From assembly GCA_917880885.1 (NCBI GenBank), contig OU862910.1, positions 19,108,710 through 19,172,709 on the forward strand: 64,000 nt of DNA. The letters run 5' to 3'. The translations under genes were made by a program, and so were the position numbers. Under the pieces are notes generated by a model, which saw nothing but the letters and a program-made list of their open reading frames with translations, did not search any database and was not told the origin of the DNA. The stretch comes from Limnephilus marmoratus (taxonomy: Eukaryota > Arthropoda > Insecta > Trichoptera > Limnephilidae). This document shows positions 32,404-42,800 of the stretch, piece after piece. Every line of letters starts with the position of its first letter. Position 1 is the stretch's first letter.

Positions 32404-34248
32404 TAACAAAGTCCTTAAAAGGCGGAACCCAAATGAAAAAACGACCGAACCCAAGCAATAAAATGATGCATTTTTGATTGATTTGTGAACAGACGATTCT
32501 AATTCAGAATCCAAAATTTCAGGCGGTCCAGTGCAATAGGGTCCAAGTTATGACCGACCCCAAGATTAACAAATTCTTTAGAAGGCCGAACCTAAGTGTT
32601 AAATGACCGAACCCAAGAATTCAAACGATGCATTATTGATTAAATCGTTCTGATTCTATGTTAGAATTCAAAATTTCACGCGGTTCAGTGCCATAGAGCC
32701 GACGTTATGACCAACCCCAAGTTTAACAAAGTCTTTGAAAGGCGGAACCCAAGGGTTAAAACGACCGAACTCAAGTATTAAAACGATGCATTTTTGATAG
32801 ATTAGTGAACAGACGATTCTTAGTCAGAATCCAAAATTTCGGGCGGTTTAGTGCCATAGGGTCCAAGGTATGACCGATCCCGTTTAACAAAGTCTTTAAA
32901 TGGCCGAACCCAAGTGTTTAAACTATTATTGATTAAATCGGTCTAATTCTAAGTCAGAATCCAAAAATTTCATGCGGTTCAATGCGAAAGAGCCCAAGTT
33001 ATGACCAACCCCAAGTTTAACAAAGTCTTTAAAAGGTCGAACCCAAGTGTTAAAATGACCGAACCCAAGTATTAAAACGATGCATTATTGATTAAATCGG
33101 TCTAATTCTAAGTCAGAATACAAAATTTCACATGGTTCAGTGCCATAGAGTCGACGTTATGACCAGCCCCAAGTTTAACAAAGTCTTTGAAAGGCGGAAC
33201 CCAAGTGTTAAAACGATGCATTTTTGATTGATTCGTGAATAGTCAGAATCTTATTCCGAATCCAAAATTTCGGGCGGTTCTACCAGGCGGTTAACCCAAG
33301 TGTTAAAACGACCGAACCCAAGTATTAAAACGATGCATTTTTGATTGATTCGTGAACATACCACGATTATTTTAATCAGAATCCAAAATGTCAGGCAGTT
33401 CAGTGCAATAGGGTCCAAGTTATGACCGACCCCAAGTTTAACAAAGTCTTTAAAAGGCCGAACCCAAGTGTTAAAACGACCGAACCCAAGTATTAAAACG
33501 ATACATTTTTTATGGATTTGTGAACAGACGATTTTTAGTCAAAATCCAAAATTTCGGGCGGTTCAGTGCCATAGGGTTCAAGTTATGACCGACCCCAAGG
33601 TTATCAATGTGTTGATAGGACCAAACCCAAGTCTTAAAACGACCGACCCCAAGTATTAAATGGTGCCATATGGTTAAAGTTATGACCGACCCCAAGGTTA
33701 TCAATGTGTTGATAGGACCAAACCCAAGTCTTAAAACGACCGACCCCAAGTATTAAAACGATGCATTCTTGATTGATTCGTGAACATACAACGATTCTTT
33801 TAATCAGAATCCAAAATGTCAGGCGGTTCAGTGCAAAAGGGTCAGAGTTATGACCGACCCCAAGTTTAACAAATTCTTTACAAGGCGGAACCCAAGTGTT
33901 AAAACGACCGAACCCCAGAATTAAAACGATGCATTTTTTATTGAATCGGTCTGATTCTTAGTCAGAATCCAAAATTTCACGCGGTTCAGTGCCAATGAGC
34001 CCAAGTTATGTCAAACCCCAAGCTTAACAAAGTCCTTAAAAGGCGGAACCCAAGTGTTAAAACCACCGAACCCATGTATTAAAACGATGCATTTCTTATG
34101 GATTCGTGAACAGACGATTTTTAGTCAAAATCCAAAATTTCGGGCGGTTCAGTGCCATAGGGTTCAAGTTATGACCGACCCCAAGGTTATCAATGTGTTG
34201 ATAGGACCAAACCCAAGTCTTAAAACGACCGACCCCAAGTATTAAAAC
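32404..34248. repeat. Satellite array block 6
   Basis: About 11 monomers. The chimeric short monomer recurs at about 33238, 3271 bp after the copy at about 29966. A partial monomer duplication lies at 33661-33760. It ends with AAAC (34245-34248), the target duplication of the next element. Confidence 0.95.
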
Positions 34249-35153
34249 TGTGGGTTCTCAGGTGTCGTGGCTGATGATTGAATGAAGGAAACGAGTTTGC
34301 GTGTAAAATAAGCCTTTAATGAGTTCCCACAATAATTGCAATACACATACACAATTGTAACACGGTCACGTAACGGTGATAAATACTACAAACGAATTTA
34401 CGCACTGGGTCAAGGTTGATCGCGGATAGACGAGGCAACTGCTCCGTGGTAAGTTGAATGAATACTGAAATACTCGCTGTTCCTAGGCGTCCTTTTAAGT
34501 TAAATAATTAGTTAATTTAATTTAATTTAACTAATAAGTTAAATTTTGTATTGTTTTTAGCAACTAATTACAATAATTCTGGACACATTATCCAAACAGT
34601 AAAATTGTTTTGATAGTACATAAATACTTATAATCACATATCACCGAACTTACAACTTATTGTTTTTTACATTCACATTGTAATTTAAGAACTTAAATAT
34701 AGCATTAAAAAATGTACACTACTCTTCCAGACACAAGCTAACGCTTCCATGGAAGAGTGGTATTAACATATTTGAATATGAACATGTAAGCAAATTAATA
34801 CATCATCTAAATGTACATTATATTTTATATGCTAAAAAAATAATTTTATACGGCCCGACGAGTAGAGTATTAGTAGTAAATCGTCACTTCGGCTAGTCAC
34901 TGGAAGGCACTAGAACCTGTGCATTTCAAGCGTACAATGGTTCGTTCCTTTTCTGGAATGTGCGCTAGGTAGGTAGTTCGACTCGGTGTATTACGTACTA
35001 ATGAATCAGTCGCAAGCCACCCGTGCTAGCTGCTAGGCGGGAATGTTCTCGTGAATTCGCTTGCATACAATTTAAAACCGGCGCTGTTTCTGGAAGCACC
35101 GATAATTTTCGGGGCGATCCCAATGCGTAGTAAAGCCACGGCTGGTTGCTACA
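34249..35153 (-). repeat. CsRn1-like 3' LTR carrying an insertion
   Basis: TGTGGGTTCTCAGG ... GGTTGCTACA. It equals the other LTR except for an extra 351 bp (346-bp insert plus 5-bp duplication) and a handful of substitutions. Confidence 0.93.
34498..34843. mobile_element. 346-bp AT-rich insertion in the 3' LTR
   Basis: Absent from the other LTR. Flanked by TTTTA on both sides (34493-34497 and 34844-34848). No inverted termini and no reading frame recognised. It starts AGTTAAATAATTAG and ends GCTAAAAAAATAA. It must post-date integration, because both LTRs are copied from one template. Confidence 0.8.
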
Positions 35154-35204
35154 GGACTCCCTCCCCAGACAACGCAGACATGGCTGCGGTGGAAAGAGGA
35201 ATGG
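35154..35204 (-). promoter_or_regulatory. CsRn1-like polypurine tract and short 3' UTR
   Basis: On the minus strand the sequence before the 3' LTR is GGGGAGGGAGTCC (plus 35154-35166), a polypurine tract. The remaining bases are untranslated. Confidence 0.7.
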
Positions 35205-35657
35205 TCAGATACCGAGGTGATCGGGAAATCGAACCCGCCTTCCAGAACGAGTGGTTGTGTGTGTCCGATCCTGACTGCCATCGAACAACGGAATGGTTGG
35301 TTGTGATGTGGCGGCTGGTGACTCTGATGCGGTTTGCGAGTGTGATGTGAATCTCTCAAGATCTTGAGCAATGTATGCTGGTTTGAGGCGGTCGATGCTC
35401 ACGGTGATTTCCTTCCCTTTTACCAGTATGGTATATGTTCGTTCGTGCCGACGAACGACTTTATGAGGGCCGCTGTAGGGTTGTTGAAGCGGGCTCTTGA
35501 CTGTGTCGTCCCTCAGAAAGACGTGAGAAGCTGTGGGAAGATTTTGGAAGACGAAATGATGTCCATCACCATGGCGGGTACCTTCAACTGGTCTCAGCTC
35601 GTTGAAATGTTTCCGTAGTTCCTTGAGGAAACTTCCAGTATCGTCGTTGACATTAGG
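35205..35657 (-). pseudogene. CsRn1-like integrase C-terminus
   Basis: Continues in the same frame after a TGA. It contains FLKELRKHFNELRP, a small beta-barrel-like segment (FLRDDTVKSPLQQPYSGPHK) and VSIDRLKPAYI, which match the C-terminal domain of Gypsy integrases. It ends at a stop at 35207-35205, about 50 bp before the LTR. Confidence 0.8.
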
Positions 35658-36089
35658 TCATGCTTTACATAGGAATTCGCCGGGTAATCGGAGCGGTTCG
35701 CCGTATACTAGCTCGGCTGAGGTTGTAGCGAGATCATCTCTCCAAGCTGCTCTGATTCCCATGAGTACGGTGGGAAGTGTTTCCGTCCAACGGTTATTCT
35801 GATGGCACTTGATCGCTGCCTTCAGTTGACGATGAAATCGTTCCACCATGCCATTTGCTGCGGGGTGGTATGCAGTTGTATGGATTTGCGTCGTGCCTGC
35901 CAGGAAATTCAACTGCCTGAACAGCCTCGACTCAAATTGTCTCCCTTGGTCCGTAGTAATGCGGAGTGGAGTGCCGAATCTTGTTATCCAGCCCTTGTAG
36001 AAAGCACGCGCCACTGTTTCAGCCTCTTGGTCTGGGATCGGGAATGCCTCTGGCCATCTCATGAATCTGTCTACGCACGTGAGACAGTA
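35658..36089 (-). pseudogene. CsRn1-like integrase core, second part
   Basis: Same frame as the upstream pol, entered directly after a TGA at 36092-36090. It reads CVDRFMRWPEAFPIPD, then the second catalytic aspartate in RITTDQGRQFES and the glutamate in AANGMVERFHRQLK. It ends at TGA 35660-35658. The residues for DNA strand transfer are present, but the chain is broken on both sides. Confidence 0.88.
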
Positions 36090-38297
36090 TCAGCATCCTT
36101 CTGAAGAAGGCATGACGATTATGTCGATGTGGACGTGCTCGAATCTAGCGGAGGGTCTGGGAAAGGCTCCCAGGGGTGCTGACACGTGCCGTGTAATCTT
36201 GCTTCGTTGGCATTGAAGGCAATTGCGTGCGAGCTTAATAGTCTCAGCTTTAATGGCCGGCCAGACATAACGTTGAGTTATGAGCTTAACCGTGGCCTTA
36301 ATTCCTGGGTGAGCCAGCTGATGGACCGCATTGAATGCCGCACGTCTGAACTTCTTCGTGACGAAGGGTCTGGCTATGGTAGTTGAGACGTCACAGTAGA
36401 GATGCGCGTCAGTACCCGGAATATTAATCTTTTTAAGTTGTAGGCTAGAACTTCCCTGCAAGTGTTGTTCCAGTTCAGGGTCGCACATCTGGTCAGCTGC
36501 CAGCGCTGCGTAGTCCAGAGGAGTATCTATCGTCTCGACCCTGGAGAGAGCATCCGCGACGATGTTGTCTTTTCCGGAGACGTGTCGGATGTCAGTTGTG
36601 AACTGGCTGATATAGTCCAGATGGCGGAATTGCCTTGGTGAGCATTTGTCTGCTTTTTGTTGGAAGGCGAACGTGATAGGCTTATGGTCTGTAAATATGG
36701 TGAACGACCTGCCTTTCACCATGTGGCGAAAGTATTTCACAGCGAGATAGATGGCTAGTAGTTCTCTGTCGTATGCGCCATATTTCTTTTCAGCTGCCGA
36801 AAACTTCTTCGAAAAGAATGCTAGAGGCTCCCAGTGACCTGCGACGAATTGGTGGAGTGCGGCACCGGCTGTAGTATCAGACGCGTCGCTGACGATAGAG
36901 AGTGGGGCGTCGCACTTCGGGTGAACGAGCAGGGTTGCCTGGGCCAGAGCTTCCTTGCACTTGCTGAAAGCTTTTACTGTTTCGGCAGTCCAAGACACGA
37001 GTTGTTTGCCTTTTTGGTTCCCTTTTAGGAGGTCATTCAGTGGAGCTTGTGTCCTCGCGGCGTTGGGGATGAATCTCCTGTAAAAATTTATAGCTCCCAG
37101 GAAACGGCGGAGATCCTTGATGGAAGCTGGTTGGCTGTAGTTGTTGATGGCCTCCACTTTATCTGGGAGGGGTGAAGTGCCAGCGTCAGACACCAGGTAT
37201 CCTAGGAATTTGACCTTAGTCAGGCCGAAATGGCATTTGGCGGCGTTGATGACAACACCATATTCCTGCAGGTGCTGGAATAATATCTTGAGGTGGGCTA
37301 GGTGCTCTTCCTCTGACGTTGAGGCAATAAGGATGTCGTCTATGTAGGCGTAACAGAAATCTAAGCCTCTGGTAACCTCGTCCATGAAGCGTTGGAAGGT
37401 CTGGGCTGCGTTGCGGAGGCCGAAAGACATCACCGGAAATTCGAAGAGTCCGAATGGCATAGTGATTGCTGTTTTCGGAATGTCCTCGGGAGCCACAGGG
37501 ATTTGATTATATGCCCGCACCAGATCAATCGTTGAGAAGATCTTGGTGCCGCTCAATGCCTGTGCAAAATCTTGGATGTGGCGTACGGGGTATCTGTCCG
37601 GAATAGTTCTGGCGTTCAGTCTTCTATAATCGCCACATGGTCTCCACTGGTCGTCCTTATTGGGTACCATGTGCAAGGGAGATGCCCAAGAGCTCTCGAA
37701 AGGTCGAGCGATTCCGAGACGGACCATTGCCTCGAACTCCTTCTTGGCGCGTTTTAACTTGTCAGGAGCAAGGCGTCGTGGGCGTTCGACTGTTGGAGGT
37801 CCTGGCGTGGTGTTAATATGGTGCAGTGTTGCGTGACGAACTTCCCTCCTGGCACCGTCAGGGCGAGTGATGTCAGGAAACTGTTGAAGAAGCTTATGAT
37901 ACGGGGACGTTCCTGTGACCGTCTTAATGGAAGCGATCTTGTTGTCGCTTCGTTTTCCCGTGATGGTCAAATTCGTCACCTGGTCCAGCAGCCGTTTATT
38001 TCGGACGTCCACCAGTAGCTCGTACTTGGCGAGAAAGTCTGCCCCGATGATTGGCCTGGAGACGTCTGCAATGACGAAGCTCCAAGTAAAGTCGCGTCGC
38101 AATCCCAGATCCAGGTTGAGCGTTAGGCTGCCATAAGTAGCGATAGTGCTGCCATTTGCTGCTGCCAGTTCGTATGTCGCTTTAGTGGGGCGTCCCTGGA
38201 CAAGGCGTCGTGGGAAAATGCAGAGATCTGCGCCGGTGTCTATAAGAAATTGGGTACGGGTTACCCTGTCGGTAACAAAAAGGCGACTGACTCGCCA
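36090..38297 (-). pseudogene. pol: CsRn1-like Pol: protease, RT, RNase H, integrase start
   Basis: 736 codons directly following the gag TGA, in the same frame. The protease is [16 protein letters not shown] (about 38255-38210), its flap region leading to [17 protein letters not shown] motifs are [14 protein letters not shown] and [13 protein letters not shown] (catalytic aspartates present). RNase H has [27 protein letters not shown] and FTDHKPITF, ending [11 protein letters not shown]. The integrase zinc-binding domain is HQLAHPG ... CLQCQRSK, and the first catalytic aspartate is in HVHIDIIV, 10 codons before a TGA (36092-36090). The motifs are intact, so decay is limited to stops. Confidence 0.93.
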
Positions 38298-39185
38298 TCA
38301 GTTTGGGCCCCGCGCGTTTTCCTGTCGGAAGTTGCAGGGTTTGGTGCACTTGCTTGCCTTCGTCCCATACTTCCAGTGGTACCAGCATGTGCCCTCGGGC
38401 TGACGACCTCTGGACCGACTGCGGGAAAGATTGTTCCAACGATGCGGTGTGGCGCTCCTCCTACGCTGGCCAGAGCGTAGTGTCGAAACTTCACGCCTTA
38501 AAGTAGCGAGCTCTTGTTGGAGAGGCTGCATTAACCGCTCCATCTGTGTAACCAATGAGTCTTCGGACGATGGAACAGCCACTGAGTTAACTGCCGGTCT
38601 ACCAGCGTAGTCTGCTATGGCGTCTGCCAGGCTGGCCACCTTGTCAAGCGGAGTATCCTGCTGCGTAGCCAGGACCACCTGCATACTTCTAGGAAGACGA
38701 CCCATCCATAGGGTTCTCAAAACCTCATCGGGCACAGCGCTGTCAGCGAGGGTGCGCAGGTGTCTCAAGAATTGGGAGGGCTTACGGTCTCCGATCTCTT
38801 CATGTTCCAGAAGTCTCCTTGTCTTCTGCTCCTGCGTGGAGCTGAGGCGTCTGGTTAATTCGTATTTTAATAGTGCATATGCACCGACCTCAGGGGGCTT
38901 CACAATGATGTCCCGGACTTCTTGGGCGTGGGCGGGATCCAAGGCTCCGAGAATGAAACCAAATTTTGTGGCATCCACGGTCACTCCTGCTGCCTCGAAA
39001 CTGCGCTCCACCATAGCGAACCATAATTCTGGGTCATTAGGGCAAAAAGGCGGAATGCGTACTGCCACTCGGTTGACCTCAGGCGGTGGATTCTTGATGT
39101 TGGGTTGCTGGTTACTGGTCGATGGTTGCTTGTTGCTGGTTATTGGTTGCTGGCTGTCCTCAGATGTTCCGCTCACAAGAGACAT
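38298..39185 (-). CDS. gag: CsRn1-like Gag
   Basis: 295 residues from the ATG at 39185 (a longer frame to 39263 depends on a GTG and lacks support). It contains the Gypsy capsid region VRIPPFCPNDPELWFAMVER and FIKKPPEVG-type helices. A coiled-coil-like stretch (MQPLQQELATLRREVSTLR) precedes an Arg/Ser-rich tract and a zinc motif CWYHWKYGTKASKCTKPC. The pattern is C-X2-H-X9-C-X3-C rather than the usual CCHC. It ends in TGA (38300-38298) and the identical frame continues into protease, so Pol could be made by stop-codon read-through, or the stop is a mutation. Confidence 0.9.
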   Translation of the reverse strand: MSLVSGTSEDSQQPITSNKQPSTSNQQPNIKNPPPEVNRVAVRIPPFCPNDPELWFAMVERSFEAAGVTVDATKFGFILGALDPAHAQEVRDIIVKPPEVGAYALLKYELTRRLSSTQEQKTRRLLEHEEIGDRKPSQFLRHLRTLADSAVPDEVLRTLWMGRLPRSMQVVLATQQDTPLDKVASLADAIADYAGRPAVNSVAVPSSEDSLVTQMERLMQPLQQELATLRREVSTLRSGQRRRSATPHRWNNLSRSRSRGRQPEGTCWYHWKYGTKASKCTKPCNFRQENARGPN

Positions 39186-39315
39186 GATGATGATTGGTGT
39201 GCGAAATTTATCACCGAAAAGTTTATTTCTTGCGCGACGTGCTCGCGGTAGACGTACTTGCACGCGTCGTGCTCACTGTCGAATTGTCCGTGCACTTCAA
39301 AGGTCACTAATGTGA
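39186..39315 (-). other. CsRn1-like leader
   Basis: Short untranslated leader between the primer-binding site and the gag ATG. The plus-strand frame of 232 codons at 38617-39315 is antisense to gag and not a gene. Confidence 0.6.
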
Positions 39316-39330
39316 ACGTCGGGGTCTCCA
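39316..39330 (-). promoter_or_regulatory. CsRn1-like primer-binding site, tRNA-Trp
   Basis: The minus strand reads TGGAGACCCCGACGT starting one base from the 5' LTR. It is complementary, with one mismatch at the fourth base, to the 3' end of animal tRNA-Trp (ACGTCGGGGTCACCA). tRNA-Trp priming is a recognised trait of the CsRn1 clade. Confidence 0.8.
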
Positions 39331-39331
39331 A

Positions 39332-39885
39332 TGTGGGTTCTCAGGTGTCGTGGCTGATGATTGAATGAAGGAAACGAGTTTGCGTGTAAAATAAGCCTTT
39401 AATGAGTTCCCACAATAATTGCAATACACATACACAATTGTAACACGGTCACGTAACGGTGATAAATACTACAAACGAATTTACGCACTGGGTCAAGGTT
39501 GATCGCGGATAGACGAGGCAACTGCTCCGTGGTAAGTTGAATGAATACTGAAATACTCGCTGTTCCTAGGCGTCCTTTTATATGGCCCGACGAGTAGAGT
39601 ATTAGAAGTAAATCGTTACTTCGGCTAGTCACTGGAAGGCACTAGAACCTGTGCATTTCAAGCGTACAATGGTTCGTTCCTTTTCTGGAATGTGCGCTAG
39701 GTAGGTAGTTCGACTCGGTGTATTACGTACTAATGAATCAGTCGCAAACCACCCGTGCTAGCTGCTAGGCGGGAATGTTCTCGTGAATTCGCTTGCATAC
39801 AATTTAAAACCGGCGCTGTTTCTGGAAGCACCGATAATTTTCGGGGCGATCCCAATGCGTAGTAAAGCCACGGCTGGTTGCTACA
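39332..39885 (-). repeat. CsRn1-like 5' LTR
   Basis: 554 bp, TGTGGGTTCTC ... TTGCTACA, upstream of gag on the minus strand. Lacks the insertion present in the other LTR. AAAC follows at 39886-39889. Confidence 0.95.
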
Positions 39886-42800
39886 AAACGATAAATTTTT
39901 GATTGATTCGGTCTGATTCTTAGTTAGAATCCAAAAATTGCATGCGGTTCAATGCCAAAAAGCCCAAGTTATGACCAACCCCAAGTTTAACAAAGCCTTT
40001 AAAAGGTCGAACCCAAGTATTAAAACGATGCATTTTTGATTGATTCGTGAACATACCACGATTCTTTTAATCAGAATCCAAAATGTCAGGCGGGTCAGTG
40101 CAAAAGGGTCCAAGTTATGACCGGCCCCAAGTTTAACAAATTCATTAGAAGGCCTAACCCAAGTGTTAAAACGACCGAACCCAAGTATTAAAACGATGCA
40201 TTATTGATTAAATCGGTCTAATTCTAAGTCAGAATACAAAATTTCACATGGTTCAGTGCCATAGAGTCGACGTTATGACCAACCCCAAGTTTAACAAAGT
40301 CTTTGAAAGGCGGAACCCAAGTGTTAAAACGATGCATTTTTGATTGATTCGTGAATAGTCAGAATCTTATTCCGAATCCAAAATTTCGGGCGGTTCTACC
40401 AGGCGGTTAACCCAAGTGTTAAAACGACCAAACCCAAGTATTAAAACGATGCATTTTTGATTGATTCGTGAACATACACGATTCTTTTAATCAGAATCCA
40501 AAATGTCAGGCAGTTCAGTGCAATAGGGTCCAAGTTATGACCGACCCCAAGTTTAACAAAGTCTTAAAAAGGCCGAACCCAAGTGTTAAAACGACCGAAC
40601 CCAAGTATTAAAACGATGCATTTTTGATTGATTCGTGAACATACAACGATTCTTTTAATCAGAATCCAAAATGTCAGGCGGTTCAGTGCAAAACGGTCAG
40701 AGTTATGACCGACCCCAAGTTTAACAAATTCTTTACAAGGCGGAACCCAAGTGTTAAAACGACCGAACCCCAGAATTAAAACGATGCATTTTTTATTGAA
40801 TCGGTCTGATTCTTAGTCAGAATCCAAAATTTCACGCGGTTCAGTGCCAATGAGCCCAAGTTATGTCAAACCCCAAGTTTAACAAAGTCCTTAAAAGGCG
40901 GAACCCAAGTGTTAAAACCACCGAACCCATGTATTAAAACGATGCATTTCTTATGGATTCGTGAACAGACGATTTTTAGTCAAAATCAGTGCCATAGGGT
41001 TCAAGTTATGACCGACCCCAAGGTTATCAATGTGATGATAGGACCAAACCCAAGTCTTAAAACGACCGACCCCAAGTATTAAAACGATGCATTTTTGATT
41101 GATTCGTGAACATACAACGATTCTTTTAATCAGAATCCAAAATGTCAGGCGGTTCAGTGCAAAAGGGTCAGAGTTATGACCGACCCCAAGTTTAACAAAT
41201 TCTTTACAAGGCGGAACCCAAGTGTTAAAACGACCGAACCCCAGAATTAAAACGATGCATTTTTTATTGAATCGGTCTGATTCTTGGTCAGAATCCAAAA
41301 TTTCACGCGGTTCAGTGCCAATGAGCCCAAGTTATGTCAAACCCCAAGTTTAACAAAGTCCTTAAAAGGCGGAAACCAAGTGTTAAAACCACCGAACCCG
41401 TGTATTAATACGATGCATTTCTTATGGATTCGTGAACAGACGATTTTTAGTCAGAATCCAAAAATTTCATGCGGTTCAATGCCAAAGAGCCCAAGTTATG
41501 ACCAACCCCAAGTTTAACAAAGTCTTCAAAAGGTCGAACCCAAGTGTTAAAACGACCGAACCCAAGTATTAAAACGATGCATTTTTGATTGATTCGTGAA
41601 CATACCACGATTCTTTTAATCAGAATCCAAAATGTCTGGCGGTTCAGTGCAAAAGGGTCAGAGTTATGACCGACCCCAAGTTTAACAAATTCTTTAGAAG
41701 GCGGAACCCAAGTGTTAAAACGACCGAACCCCAGAATTAAATTGATGCATTATTGATTAAATCAGTCAAATTCTAAATAAGAATACAAAATTGCACGCGG
41801 TTCAGTGCCATAGAGCCGACGTTATGACCAACCCCAAGTTTAACAAAGTCTTCAAAAGGCGGAACTCAAGTGTTACAACGACCGAACCCAAGTATTAAAA
41901 CGATGCATTTTTGATTGATTCGTGAATAATCAGAATCTTATTCCGAATCCAAAATTTCGGGCGGTTCTTCCAGGCGGTTAACCCAAGTATTAAAACGATG
42001 CATTTTTGATTGATTCGTGAACATACCACGATTCTTTTAATCAGAATCCAAAATGTCAGGCAGTTCAGTGCAATAGGGTCCAAGTTATGACCGACCCCAA
42101 GTTTAACAAAGTCTTTAAAAGGCCGAACCCAAGTGTTTAAACGACCGAACCCAAGTATTAAAACGATGCATTTTTGATTGATTCGTGAACATACAACGAT
42201 TCTTTTAATCAGAATCCAAAATGTCAGGCGGTTCAGTGCAAAACGGTCAGAGTTATGACCGACCCCAAGTTTAACAAATTCTTTACAAGGCGGAACCCAA
42301 GTGTTAAAACGACCGAACCCCAGAATTAAAACGATGCATTTTTTATTGAATCGGTCTGATTCTTAGTCAGAATCCAAAATTTCACGCGGTTCAGTGCCAA
42401 TGAGCCCAAGTTATGTCAAACCCCAAGTTTAACAAAGTCCTTAAAAGGCGGAACCCAAGTGTTAAAACCACCGAACCCATGTATTAAAACGATGCATTTC
42501 TTATGGATTCGTGAACAGACGATTTTTAGTCAAAATCCAAAATTTCGGGCGGTTCAGTGCCATAGGGTTCAAGTTATGACCGACCCCAAGGTTATCAATG
42601 TGATGATAGGACCAAACCCAAGTCTTAAAACGACCGACCCCAAGTATTAAAACGATGCATTTTTGATTGATTCGTGAACAAACAACGATTCTTTTAATCA
42701 GAATCCAAAATGTCAGGCGTTTCAGTGCAAAAGGGTCAGAGTTATGACCGACCCCAAGTTTAACAAATTCTTTACAAGGCGGAACCCAAGTGTTAAAACG

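Larger units (their letters stand above)
34249..39885 (-). mobile_element. Gypsy LTR retrotransposon, CsRn1-like
   Basis: LTRs at 34249-35153 (905 bp, enlarged by an insertion) and 39332-39885 (554 bp) are flanked by the 4-bp duplication AAAC (34245-34248 and 39886-39889). Outside the insertion they differ at about five positions. The primer-binding site fits tRNA-Trp and the Gag zinc motif is C-H-C-C. Both are reported features of the CsRn1 clade, as is a 4-bp duplication. Minus-strand order is Gag, protease, RT, RNase H, integrase, all in one frame interrupted by three TGA stops. No env. Confidence 0.94.

Noticed and set aside
35051..36104. Several 60-100-codon plus-strand frames in the CsRn1-like element
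   Set aside because: Antisense shadows of the integrase and LTR on the minus strand.
38617..39315. 232-codon plus-strand frame
   Set aside because: Exactly antisense to the CsRn1-like gag, which has clear domain motifs; no domain in this direction.
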